Assembly: GCA_963971575.1 (NCBI GenBank)
Contig: OZ020611.1
Location: 64,699,381 to 64,763,380 of the forward strand
Direction: 5' to 3'
Source of the DNA: Liopterus haemorrhoidalis
Lineage: Eukaryota > Arthropoda > Insecta > Coleoptera > Dytiscidae
DNA: 64,000 nt
The notes beneath the pieces were generated by a model. It was not told the DNA's origin and did not search any database. It worked only from the letters and a program-made list of their open reading frames with translations. Position 1 is the first letter of the stretch, and each line of letters begins with the position of its first letter. This document shows, piece by piece, positions 32,611 to 42,799 of this stretch. A program made the translations under genes and the position numbers.

Positions 32611-33085
32611 AATTAATAGTAATTTATCTGTAGTACTATACACATGAGTACACATCACAACATGGTTTCTAGTTGTAGGTATCCTTTAAGCATAATATAG
32701 TTGCTCTGGAACGGGAATCGGAGAACTCTGCTGGATTTCGAGCTGTCACTGTAATCTACTCTACTTCGGTCTCAACACCGTTATCAGCCTAGCGCACTCT
32801 GCACTCGACTAAATATATCTGTTCTCTTCGACATTGCATACCACTACTATGAAATTACTTTTCAGGCACAAATTTATAAATTTTGTGCCAAATATTAGAT
32901 AACAGGTAACCAAATAAATTTTGCTGATTTTCACATTTCATATTAAAACATATATTATTACTTTAAATCCAGTTTATTATACAGAAATAGTAGCTTGCCA
33001 TGTAGTTACTCTCAATCAACGAGATATCTATATATTTGTATCATATTCAACAAGACAATCTTTTTACTTTTTCTATCTTTCGTTT
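32611..33085. other. Non-coding DNA
   Basis: No feature is recognised apart from AT-rich sequence. Minor ORFs have no motif. Confidence 0.35.
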
Positions 33086-33087
33086 GT

Positions 33088-33440
33088 AGGTATGACCACC
33101 AAAATAACCCTTATAACGTCACTCATGTGCAGAGACGTAGTACTGGCCTGGCATCAGGACACTTGCAAGGGGCGCGAGGTTTGATGAAGGGCGCGTGGCC
33201 TGAAGGTGAAGACTTTTTTTTTTGCTCATCACTTGTATTCTGGAAGTGGATGTGAGGCGCTATTTTAGGTAAATTTAATTAATTTACTTTATTTGCCAAA
33301 AATATTGCTACGACTCTGCTCATATGTCCGTACGGCAGAAATTGTAGCCAAACGGCTGAACATAGAATGTGAAAATTTGGCATACTTTTGCAGCTCTTTC
33401 ACAGAAAATAAAGACAGTTTGCACAGGTTATTCCCTCTTT
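33088..33440 (+). mobile_element. Dispersed repeat, AGGTATGACCA..CCCTTATA family, interrupted copy
   Basis: The left part GTAGGTATGACCACCAAAATAACCCTTATAACGTCA and the right part GAAATTGTAGCCAAACGGCTGAAC match, in reverse order, 42560-42680 (TTTGGCTACAATTTTTACCG, GACGGTATAAGGGTTTTTTGGTCATACCTAC). Here the two parts are separated by about 190 bp that the other copy lacks. A related start lies at 47187 (TTTTAGGATTTTGTACGTAAAACC). Confidence 0.6.
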
Positions 33441-33508
33441 TTGCAGGTTTAAGGTCGGTCCGTCTTTTTAATTTATTTTCTTAGTGTTCCGACAGACACG
33501 TGCCTTAA

Positions 33509-33825
33509 CAGGTTGACTGCCATAGAAAATTACTTAAAAATGTTCAAGGTGCCAAGCTGAATTTATATTTAATGTATTCTTAAACCTAAGTAATAAAACA
33601 ATTTGAATTTCAGCTTTTGATTTAAAATATTTGAAAATTTGCACTTGCTTAGAACTTTTGTATACCACAGCGGCCGCTCAACGTCCTTAAACCAATTGTA
33701 TGCACGACCGCTGGCATAACATTCCCGAAAATAATTCATAGTATTCTAGCGGTCGTATACGACCGCTCGGGCATACGAGGGAATACTAGCCGGCGGTCGT
33801 ATACGACCTCTTGGCAGTCAACCTG
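33509..33825. mobile_element. piggyBac-type MITE, 317 bp
   Basis: The termini are perfect 14-bp inverted repeats, CAGGTTGACTGCCA...TGGCAGTCAACCTG, flanked by TTAA on both sides (33505-33508 and 33826-33829), the piggyBac target. The inside has three copies of the palindromic word GCGGTCGTATACGACC or a half of it (33683-33711 partial, 33748-33767 a perfect 20-bp palindrome, and near 33793). No coding sequence. Short perfect TIRs and intact TTAA flanks suggest a fairly young insertion. Confidence 0.93.
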
Positions 33826-33879
33826 TTAATACATGTTTCTCCGTATATTTAACATATTTTTACGAAATCCCGTTAACTT

Positions 33880-34235
33880 TGAAGTTCGCATTAGACACTC
33901 GAAAGACTACGGTGAGCCATCCAAATCGGACACGTGGAAAGCATTCTTAATGACAAAGCTCGAACCCATATTGCTGCTGCAACCCAAGTTTTGTTGGGCT
34001 GTTTTGAGTGGGAGTATTCCGATCATTTACCTTATAGTCCCAACGTCCAAACCTTAATCCGAGCAATTTTCACAATTTTCCTAAGTTTAAACTATTCTTG
34101 GGTGGAAAGCGTTCTAAAGGTGATGACGGATTGCAACTTCCAGTCAAACACTAATTGCACAGAAAAGAAAAAGTTTGACAGTGGACGACTGCAACAGAGG
34201 GATTTTGAAACTCGTGAGCATATAAGATAAATGGT
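33880..34235 (+). pseudogene. mariner transposase remnant
   Basis: The plus strand reads SILNDKARTHIAAATQVLLGCFEWEYSDHLPYSPN. This corresponds to the mariner stretch (L)HDNARPHxAxxTQxLLxxFxWExxxHPPYSPDLAPSD. After SPN the frame is lost, so the third catalytic Asp is not readable. Upstream, LEWET-like residues are too degraded to place. Confidence 0.6.
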
Positions 34236-34239
34236 AAAG

Positions 34240-35239
34240 CGAATGAGGTGATGGAAAATATATGGAGAAATAAAATTAGGTACTGTGCGTAAAATATGAT
34301 GTTTCTATTTTGTAATCATAAGGGAGTCATTATGAAACTGAATTAAGTGTTACAATGACTTTCATTATGACACTAAACATGTTAATTCATAAAATTCGTA
34401 AAATTGATATAATAACCTGCAAATTTTTCAAACCAAAAATTAACAGCAACCTTAGAAAAATATAAAACTGTCAAATCATTTCGGCTAACCACTATATTGA
34501 CATACCGACTCACCTAAACGAAGATGTTGTTTGGTTATATAATGCAAAATTATTATTTTAAGAGGAATAAAAAAGCCGCACTTGTTGATTATATTACCCG
34601 TCGCTACGTGACTAATTTTCTAACATCGATGCGTGCGGCAAAATCATGCCTTATGAAAACTGTATTATAATATACTATTTTGTTCTGACAATTTGATATT
34701 GATATTAGACATAGGTATCTAAAAAATAATATAAACCATAATTTGCAGGGCATGATCACTTCTCTCTTACATTCATTCTATCATTTTCGCTAAGGTGTTG
34801 AGAACAGAAAAAATATCCTTACATATATACAAACAAACAATAGGGCCCCAAAGATGATAAAACTTCAAGGCCTTCTGATATACAGATCTGTGCCTATCCA
34901 CGTGGTTGTAAAATTAAAACATGAATACATTACCTAACTCCAGTTTTGTTTGGGTTTTTACGCTTCCTGTTCAGTAATAATAATAATAAAGCAGTAACAA
35001 TACATTTAATTTATACAGAGACGCTGGAACTGCCCACAAATAATATATTTTTGGTACACCGTTTTCACACAACCACCACAAAATTTAAACTGAATGCGTT
35101 TAGCATTCACAGATGGGACAGATATAGAGTATTTAGAAGTTTCAAACATGCAAACCTGACACACATTGTAATACATGAGACGCGAGTAGAACCAAAAATA
35201 TTAAAATGTCTCAGTGTTTCGTGTCTCACGCCCATGTTT
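34240..35239. other. Non-coding DNA
   Basis: No gene is recognised. The 143-codon plus-strand ORF at 34946-35377 crosses the left border of the hAT element at 35248 and has no family motif, so I treat it as chance. Confidence 0.45.
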
Positions 35240-35490
35240 CCATATACCAAGAGTCTCCAAACGGCCCGCGGGACAACACCAACCTGCAAGAAGATATCAT
35301 CCGTCCCGTGGACATTTTTTAAAAAGTTTACTTATATAAAAATGGCAACTTTAAATAATCAGAAAATCGCAAAATAAAACATAACTTTAACATAATAATG
35401 TACGAGTCTTAAAATTATTATTTTTATTAATAATATCACCATTATTATTAAGCTTGTTTTTAAAATCAAACACAAAGAGCTCGCCATTTA

Positions 35491-36416
35491 CGAGGTTCGC
35501 CTTTTATATACCGGGATTTGAGGTCAAAAACAATTATTTATCAACAAAAGTGGCTTTATTGTTTTTCAAAATATTCTCCATAAAGATCAATACACTTTTG
35601 CATGCATTTGAACCAATTTTCGAAGCACTTTTTCCACTTCGATTGAGGAACCTCCAAAACATGCATTTGGTTTTGAACGCATCAACTGCTTCTTAATTTG
35701 TCAAAAAACGTTGCCCTCGCAATTTATTCTTGATATGCGGGAATAAAATGAAGTTATTGTGTGCTAAATCAGAACTATACGGCGGATGACCCATCAAATC
35801 GACGTTTTGAATGCTCAAAAAGTCACCTGTTTGAGCCGATTTGTAAGAGGTCGCATTGTCTTGGTCTCCCACATAATTTGACAAAAAATATGTGGGATTC
35901 AACGCCAGCAAATCTTTCTGACGGCCAAATGTTCATGTAATAGTGAATGTATGCTGGTCCCACTAATGCCCAAGGATACCTCAATCACACGATAAGTCAC
36001 ATGATGATCTTGTAGTATCAGTTCACGCACAGCATCAATGTTTTCCGAAACAACAACCGATTTTGGACGACCCTCACAAAATTCGTCCTTAAGCCAACTA
36101 CGGCCACGATTAAAGTCGGCAAACCATCGTTAAACAGTAGTCCTTGATGGTGCTTCATCGCCAAAAGTCGAATTAAGTTCATCGATGCACTGTTGTTGGG
36201 TTAATCCACATCGAAAGTTGTAAAAAATAATCGCCCGAAAATGTTTACGATTTAATTCCTTTTTTAGCCGAAATGATTTTTTTCAAGTAGCTGTAAACAA
36301 CACAAATAGCGCTCGTACGTCTACAGTAAAAAATGTCAAACTTTACGATAGAAGCGTCAGTTGCCAGATGACAGCACGAGTTTAGCGCAATCACGAAATA
36401 TAAGAGGCAACTCTCG
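35491..36416 (-). mobile_element. mariner element, internally deleted, inside a hAT
   Basis: TA lies on both sides (35489-35490 and 36417-36418). The tips are CGAGGTTCGCCTTTTATATACC and (reverse complement of the right) CGAGAGTTGCCTCTTATATTTC. The total is 926 bp, against about 1.3 kb for a full mariner. The coding strand is minus. Confidence 0.9.
35580..36270 (-). pseudogene. mariner (DD34D) transposase with central deletion
   Basis: From the right, the minus strand gives the N-terminal helix-turn-helix part: CIDELNSTFGDEAPSRT-like, then WFADFNRG and SWLKDEF. Next is TSIHSLLHEHLAVRKI, and then an abrupt jump to the catalytic end: GDQDNATSYKS, LMGHPPYSSDLAHNNFILFPHIKNKLRGQRF and a C terminus with KWFKCMQKCIDLYGEYFEKQ. 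About 300 bp holding the first catalytic Asp is missing. The third Asp (normally PSD/PND) is Asn (HNN). The enzyme is dead. Confidence 0.85.
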
Positions 36417-36479
36417 TATTTGAGAAATTTTGATGTGGTCCATTTCCAAAAAGTTTAGAAACCCCTGCCCTATACAAAG

Positions 36480-37510
36480 GAGACCATAAAAATATATGTT
36501 GTTATTGTTTCAATGTTTGTGTGAAAAATGTTAAAGAATATATAACATCTTAAAATAATATTATAAACACATAATAACGCATTTACTTAGAAAAATTTAA
36601 ATTTAATTTTATACACGTTTCAATTACTCTTTAGTAAGAGAGGTAAAAACATGTACAGACCTGAGTCTCCCCATAAAATAAAAACCTTTGATTGAATCAG
36701 AGGGTTTCAACTCAGAACTCACGTACAAATAATTAAAGGTTGAATGGAAATGGTACGCCGGAGGAAATTTCCCTTCTCCCGACAGACTCCGGCATTAAAT
36801 CTCGGCAGTCCTACATTATATTTACTTTTGCACAAATCATCATTCCAGTAATATTTTTCTCTGTGATGTTCTATGTAGTCAGCGATTGATATCTCAAAAG
36901 ACTTTAAAAGAAATAAACGTCAAATTTTCCGAGTAATTTTGAGTAGGGTAAAACAACAAAAGATGGTTTATTTGAATGACTAGAAAAGGATTTTTTGCTC
37001 GAAGGAATTAATTTTTTATAAGAGTCAAGGTTGGAATATGTAATTTTGTCAGTCTTTGATCATGAACGAGGCGTAAAAGTGCTAGAAAATCATTTTTATT
37101 TAATTGAATTTATAAAACTTTGTGGAAATATCTACCACATAGACACGCGTTTGAATATTTAATATTTTATGACAGACAGAAACATAAAAAATTAATTAAA
37201 CTATGTATATATTTTTAGAATTTGAAGTTTGTGTTCATATTCTTTATATAAACATCTTCTATACCAGAGGTAGACAAACTTAAAAGCGGCAATGTCTCGT
37301 AGTAAACTTGGAAGTAAAATCATTCCGAGAAAACAACAAAAAGCCAGACTACGAGACCTAGCGACAAAAAATGTTTATTTTGAAAAGCCAAGCGAAAAAC
37401 AGGTCATTTCAAGAGATCGGGTGAGGTTCAGCTTTACTCGGGTAACATGTCGATGAATGACTTTATACCTTCATATCTTCCAGTGGCCACCAACATTTTA
37501 TATTGGAGTA
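36480..37510. other. Non-coding DNA; possible hAT tip at 37266
   Basis: No gene is recognised. CCAGAGGTAGACAAACTTAAAAG at about 37265 resembles a hAT left tip (CAGRGGTxGxCAAACTT), with no matching right end found. Confidence 0.35.
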
Positions 37511-37951
37511 CTTATGAGCAGGGATGGCGAGTCGGGAGTCGAGAAGTCGGAGTCGGAAAAAGTTATCGACTCCCGACTCTTTGATTCAATTTTTATCAAG
37601 GATGAGAACAAACCGAAAACGAAAGTAAAATAACCATATTACCAGATTTTTTAATTCACGGAAATAAGAACGACTGTTTGTTCTCTGTTTAAGAACGAAA
37701 ATAAAATTAAAAATATTCAATAATGGTTTTACCCTGTTTCCTTTATGCTTTCCAGTTTAAAATTTGATTAATTATACTCGTATTAACAGATTAATGCGAT
37801 GAGGCAGTAAAGATTTTTGTTTTTACTCATATCCATTTTATCTTTTTCTATATACTCTGTTTATTATGCTTAAGCTGAACTAAACTGGATTTTTATTTTC
37901 TCAAGTATAAATGTCAAAAGGAAAAAGTGACATATTACGAAAAATAAAGAT

Positions 37952-38875
37952 CGAGGGCTATTATTTTTTAAAGTTCTGTGTTAGTAGAAACAAATAAAGG
38001 TAATAAGAAACGTTTTAATATACACAAGAGCTACACATACATCTAAATTAATATTCAATATAGTTGCCACGAACATTAAGGCATTTGTCGTAACGGGTAA
38101 CCAATGTTCGTATACCCTCCTCATATAATGTTGCCGCCTGGGTTCTCAGCCAATTTTGCACTCTGGTTTTCAACTCCTCGTTAGTGCTGAACTGCTTCTT
38201 TCCCAACCACACTTTCATCCGGGTGAACAAATGAAAATCGCTTGGGGTCAAACCCGGGTTGTAGGGCGGGTGGCCGAATATCTCTCATCTGTACTTCTTG
38301 AGCAGTTCATTTGTTTGTACTTCGGTATGAGGGCGTGCATTGTCATGAAGAAAGACAATGCCTGATGACAACATGCCACTGCTTTTTTTGTATTGCTCTC
38401 TGGAGACATACGTAGAGAGTTTAAAAATTGTAAACCGTTGGCACTCACGTATTATTTTGTTCACTTTTTCGACAATGTCGTTTGTTACTACGGACCCTTC
38501 CCTGATCCTCTTCATCATGGACATCAGTTCGCCCTTCCCGAAAACGCCTACATCATTTTCGCAATGCACTATCAATCATAATGTTTACCACATACACAAC
38601 ACACAAATCTCGACGCATTTCTGCCGCATTGTTGCCTTTTGCTTGTAGAAAACGGATCACAGAGCGAATCTTACATGCGGCGGGAACTTCGATTGTAGTA
38701 GCCATGATAAAACAACGCTCACATCAAAACTACGGCACGTGATGGCCGAACTGGTTAGGAGATACTGACAGACAGCCTACTAAACATTACTGCGCAAGTA
38801 CCGCTTAACAATTGCAACTGAGTTTCCATTGCCAACTTAACAGAAATTGAAAAAAATACCCCTCGTACGTAAAAT
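37952..38875 (-). mobile_element. mariner element, internally deleted, inside a hAT
   Basis: The tips are CGAGGGCTATTATTTTTTAAAG on the left and (reverse complement of the right) CGAGGGGTATTTTTTTCAAT. The right flank is TA (38876-38877). The left flank has decayed to AT. The length of 924 bp is short of a full mariner. The coding strand is minus. Confidence 0.88.
38048..38700 (-). pseudogene. mariner (DD34D) transposase with central deletion
   Basis: The minus strand carries the DNA-binding part (VVTNDIVEKVNKIIRECQRFTIFKLSTYVS), which joins directly to KKSSGMLSSGIVFLHDNARPHTEVQT, the second catalytic Asp. After a frameshift near 38290 it continues to PYNPGLTPSDFHLFTRMKVWLG, with the third Asp, and to GIRTLVTRYDKCLNVRGNYIEY. 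The region between helix-turn-helix and HDNARPH, containing the first Asp, is missing. The breakpoint joins YVSREQ to KKSSG. Confidence 0.88.
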
Positions 38876-39244
38876 ACAATGATTTTTTTTTTAAACTAAT
38901 ATATTCGAAATTTTTTATTAAAAATGACACAAAAAGTTAAAATGAAATGAAAATGACATTTTATAAAAACAGCTCACCCTTTATTTTCTTTGGTTTAAGC
39001 GGAACTAGATATTAAAATCTACTACCTTTTGACGATTGAATGAGGGTTTTTATCATTTTGTTTAAGAAAAGCCCACTTCGATCGTTAAAAAGTGAACTCG
39101 TGATAACTGCCATTTAGTTCCGCATAAACATTTGGAATAGACTTTACGATATACGAGTGAAAGTAGTCGAGGGTCGGAGATGGTTTTTAAAAATACCGAC
39201 TCAGAAGTCGTTAATTTTTCTACCGACCCATTCCTGTTTATGAT

Positions 39245-39860
39245 TCCCCCGACATTTTGATGCTACACTGCAAAGTTGTCTGTTAATTTTATATTACGTG
39301 TATAATAAGTACAGATAAATATTTGTTTATATAAATTTGTATAAAATAAATTATCTATTGTAATGCTATTTTAGCACCTGAAAAAGCTAAATATGTTTTT
39401 TGAAAAGTACGTGAAAAAAGTCATACGAGTTTTATTTCAAGGACATACGAGATGCATTAAATGATAGTTCTTAATACTAAAATTACAAGACGTAAATTCA
39501 GTAGCGGCCTTAGTATACATGTCGGCCTCTTGTAAAAGTTAAAAGTGCGCTCTTCTCTCTTCGCACCATCACCCAGAAAAAGAAAATCAATGCATGCCCC
39601 ATGCATGATGGGACGCCCCGTTCCATCGGACGAAGCGCTCCAGGAGCGTGCTTATCTGGCTTACCGTTTCGGGCTGCTTCTCCGTAAACTGATTTTCAAA
39701 AGAAAAAAAAAAGTTTTACAGCGATTAGAATTAAAAATGTACCTAAAATTTGTTGACATGTCCTAAGTGACTGTGACTATGTGACTAAGTAGATACATAG
39801 GAATGTGTGAAAATTCGACACCACTTTTTTTTGTATTGTAATGTATTTATTTATTTGAAC
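39245..39860. other. Non-coding DNA
   Basis: No assigned gene. A 73-codon plus-strand ORF at 39545-39766 (HAPCMMGRPVPSDEALQERAY) shows unusual codon content for this AT-rich window, but matches no family I know. Confidence 0.35.
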
Positions 39861-39867
39861 TTATGTA

Positions 39868-40170
39868 TGCATAATAATAATAGGATCCCAATGCCTAGAT
39901 AGGCGTATAGGGGCACAGAAAGTAAGTTTTCCGTTTCTAGACCGCCGACCATAAATATGAAAACCACGTGGTCAGTGTGACGTTTTGGCTGGTCCTATTA
40001 TCCCTGTATAAACAGGTACTTATTTTTAAGTATTTAATACTTGAGGCTGAGTAGACCCCAGAGTTGACTGCCCAATATCCGAAGATAAATATCCGAAAGA
40101 GGTGGGGGGATTCGAACCCACGTCTGTGGTCTCCGTATGCAACCGTTTAACCACGTAACCGCGGCCACTC
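39868..40170 (-). mobile_element. tRNA-derived SINE
   Basis: The minus strand from 40170 reads GAGTGGCCGCGGTTACGTGGTTAAACGG, with a tRNA-like D-arm and A box. An anticodon-like stem follows, then GTGGGTTCGAATCCCCCCACC, a complete T arm with a canonical B box. A body of about 230 bp continues to GGCATTGGGATCCTATTATTATTAT. The tRNA head is well preserved, but the gene runs on into unrelated sequence, as SINEs do. Transcription would be by Pol III and mobilisation by a LINE with a matching TTATTA end. Confidence 0.8.
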
Positions 40171-40782
40171 ATTATATATGCATATGCTAAATAAAATAAA
40201 GAGCATGGAATTCAAGTGATATCTACAGTATCATGATAAGTGAGAAAGATGAGAGATGGCATAAAGGAAATCTCTTACAGAAAATTAAATGCGTAAGGAG
40301 AGAGATAAAATGCTTGTTAAAATATTAAAACTAACATCATGATATACTTGCTTTTATCAAGATATTATTTACCTGTATGAATTTTATATTCCTAGTTTTA
40401 TATTGCAGTTTTTATCCAAATAAAATGAAAAAATAGTACAATAGCACCAGTATTTCTGAAAAGGTCATTGATATTTCGTTTCTAAAAAGATGTCTGGCAG
40501 CTAGTAACTAGATACACATGAAATACTTATATTTTTACATAGAATTATTATAACGACTACTCTAAAACGTTTCTACGATATTTCAAGAGGTTGTTAGACA
40601 TTTCGAGGCGAAGTTCTTCTTTATACGTTGTACACATTATTGTTACCGATTTACGAGATTCTGTCAAAAATACAAGACACGTGAAATATATGATGGCACG
40701 AATATTGCTCTAGTTTTATATTAAAACAAAATTGATGTGAAGTATGAATTTTCACAAATTTGAAGGTTTTGTACCTAATATG

Positions 40783-41619
40783 TAGTGGTGTGACAGATAT
40801 CCGTATTCATATTCGTATCTGCGGGTGATCCGCATCAAATAAAAATCCGTATCCGACTACGTATCCATATATATCATATAAATAAATTCGAATTAGTTTT
40901 CATATAAGCTTGCTATTAAAAATGCTCAAGGTGGAGCAAATTTTACTCTGACGTTTAAAATAATATTTAGACGAGCATCACATTTGCCGGTGGTTTTGAA
41001 TAGTCTAGAACAGTGGTTCCCAACCTTTTTTACTCAACATAAGATTTGTTATCGCGAACCGCCTCTCTGAAATCGTATAGGGTGCACCGTAGTGACTTTT
41101 ATGTAAAATATTATAGTACTTCAGAAAACCACATATGACAATATCAAAATTTTTAACAATTAATTAAAGAATTTAATGAGTTCCGTTCATCCACCGCCTT
41201 ATTCAGAGTTAAATATCTACGAAACGGTAAACCCCTATTATTTGCGCCCTTAATGTTTGTAATAGCAATTTGTCACACCCTGTTTAAAAGTTATGGATTT
41301 TTGTCATTTCCATTTCTACAATAATGAGCCTAATTATAAACCGCTGGTCTAGTATTTCTACATTAAATAGTAAAGTAAAATTAATTTAATCTAAAACAAT
41401 GAGTGAGTTATTTTGAACTGAACTAAATTGTGTGTCAGTTCGCATGTTTTTGTTTATAGGAACCGCGCGACACATCACGTTCTCGCTTCAAGATCATTCG
41501 TTTTTTTATTAGAATGCAACATTCGTATCCGTTTCCGTATCCGGAGATCAAGACACTAATAATCCGTATCCGTATCTGTATCCGCGTATCTGGCTTTTAT
41601 GTGATCCGGCATATCCTTA
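40783..41619. mobile_element. hAT element with CCGTAT arrays, carrying a nested hAT
   Basis: The flanks CTAATATG (40775-40782) and CTAATAAG (41620-41627) match at 7 of 8. The tips are TAGTGGTGTGACAGATATCC and (reverse complement of the right) TAAGGATATGCCGGATC. Behind both lie CCGTAT/ATCCG words: ATCCGTATTCATATTCGTATC and ATCCGTATCCGACTACG on the left, CGTATCCGTTTCCGTATCC and ATCCGTATCCGTATCTGTATCC on the right. No transposase is present. A second hAT sits at 41011-41346. Direct repeats of about 40 bp (TTGATGTG..GAATTTTCACA) lie outside at about 40732 and 41660. Confidence 0.85.
41011..41346. mobile_element. hAT MITE nested inside another hAT
   Basis: The tips are CAGTGGTTCCCAACCTTTTT on the left and CAGCGGTTTATAATTAGGC (reverse complement of the right). 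The flanks GTCTAGAA (41003-41010) and GTCTAGTA (41347-41354) match at 7 of 8. CAGTGGTTCYCAACC tips are typical of hAT MITEs across animals. It has no coding sequence. Confidence 0.88.
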
Positions 41620-42077
41620 CTAATAAGTGACAAGAAAGTGTGGATACATATTAAAAATTGATGTGGTGTGAATTTTCACATATTTCAGGGTTTTGCAGGT
41701 ATTTATTAACTGTGTGATTTGGGATGCCAAAACAAATTTTATGTCAAAATATTTTTTTATGAATTTTAATTCGAATGCCTAATACCATTATTTAAGTTTC
41801 TAAATATGTGCAGTATTTTTTTTATATAGCAAGGTTCATTCAGATTTTGAAAATTGCACCTATGGCTTCCATTGGTTGCTTAAATCATAGGCCTCGCCCT
41901 CTGATACCTTCAAATATAGAATTAAATTATAATTTCAACACTTCCCACTGGTTATTAAATTTACGCTTTTAAAAATTAAATGCAACATTTACCTAAATGT
42001 AACTAGAATTTTGACAAAATAATTGAAACAAAATAATTTAAACAAAATAAAAATGCAAAAAAAACTGAAAAAATAAA

Positions 42078-42150
42078 AATTGACGGGATTCGAACACAGT
42101 TTCTTACAGTAGTTTCAACTCACTAAGTTTTCACTCGTTTACTATGTTAA
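42078..42150 (-). mobile_element. Possible tRNA-like (SINE) fragment
   Basis: The minus strand contains GTGTTCGAATCCCGTCA, a B-box/T-arm-like phrase, before an AT-rich tail (TTTTTATTTTTTC). The rest of a tRNA head is not clear, so this is either a decayed SINE or chance. Confidence 0.3.
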
Positions 42151-42189
42151 ATAGCGGATTAAATATATTACATACTTTACTTAAAAACA

Positions 42190-42690
42190 CAAAAAATGCG
42201 TTATTTTCCGAAAACATAATCTGATCAAAAATTCCTGTTGTACTATTCCGGTTCACACCAATGTACATTACTGAGATTTTTTTCAGATTTTTAGTTTAAA
42301 CCATCTGGGCTACATGGTGTGGGATAAATTTTTTTTTGCACAATTTGGCAAAAATCGCCTCAAAATAATTTATTTTGCAAAAATAAAATTTTGATCGTTA
42401 ATCCACGTACCAAGGGCTTTCATTTGATACCCTACACATAATTGTAAAAAAATATATTTTTTTTCGATGAGCATATATTTGTTTATATTTTTAGCGGGAT
42501 ATGTTTTTTAGATGTTTTAGTATTTTTCCTATGTGCGGGTCAAAGAGTTGTATAAGCATGCCAAATTTCAACTCTCTAAGTTTAGCCGTTTGGCTACAAT
42601 TTTTACCGAACAGACAGACAGATAGACAGACGACAAAATGACGGTATAAGGGTTTTTTGGTCATACCTACAAAACCCTAAAAATCATAAT
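42190..42690 (-). mobile_element. Dispersed repeat family, most complete copy
   Basis: The minus strand from 42690 reads TTTTAGGGTTTTGTAGGTATGACC, then AACCCTTATACCGTCATTTTG, a GTCTGTCTATCTGTC tract, GTAAAAATTGTAGCCAAACGG, a GGGTATCAAATGAAAGCC phrase and CCACACCATG. The order AGGGTTTTGTA, CTGTC tract, GGTATCAAATGAAAG resembles widespread insect repeats that begin with TAGGGTTCCGTA. Partial copies lie at 24354-24900, 33088-33440, 42800-43040 and 47187-47340. Non-coding. Confidence 0.65.
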
Positions 42691-42799
42691 ATTCGATCAT
42701 GCTTCCATCTATCAACTTACAGATATACTTAATTACGAGACGCGTGTATCAATACAGTTATCTAGTTAGCCAGTTAAACAATGCTAGCCCGGTATTGCA

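Larger units (their letters stand above)
35248..36467. mobile_element. hAT element, carrying a nested mariner
   Basis: The left tip is CAAGAGTCTCCAAACGGCCCGCGGG. The right tip, reverse-complemented, is CAGGGGTTTCTAAACTTTTTGG. Both are hAT-like (CAGGGGTYTCYAAAC). The flanks CCATATAC (35240-35247) and CCCTATAC (36468-36475) match at 7 of 8 positions, as for an aged 8-bp target duplication. Without the mariner, only about 290 bp remain, so this was a small non-autonomous hAT when the mariner inserted. Confidence 0.85.
37519..39236. mobile_element. hAT element with GACTCCGACTC arrays, carrying a nested mariner
   Basis: The left tip is CAGGGATGGCGAGTCGGGAG. The right tip, reverse-complemented, is CAGGAATGGGTCGGTAG. 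The flanks CTTATGAG (37511-37518) and TTTATGAT (39237-39244) agree at 6 of 8 positions. Behind both tips are AGTCGG/GACTCC words (GGAGTCGAGAAGTCGGAGTCGG, CGACTCCCGACTC; at the right end GTCGAGGGTCGGAG, ACCGACTCAGAAGTCG). No hAT transposase is present. A mariner occupies 37952-38875. Confidence 0.85.

Noticed and set aside
34946..35377. 143-codon plus-strand ORF
   Set aside because: It crosses the left border and target duplication of the hAT element at 35240-35248 and shows no domain.
36690..36730. Hairpin around CCTTTGATTGAATCAGAGG
   Set aside because: The stem is short and imperfect, and similar hairpins are expected by chance in this composition.
40731..41700. The 40-bp direct repeats as LTRs or as a long target duplication
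   Set aside because: They lie outside the hAT with 35-45 bp of other sequence in between, and they are too short and diverged for LTRs. Only the 8-bp duplication is accepted as a TSD.
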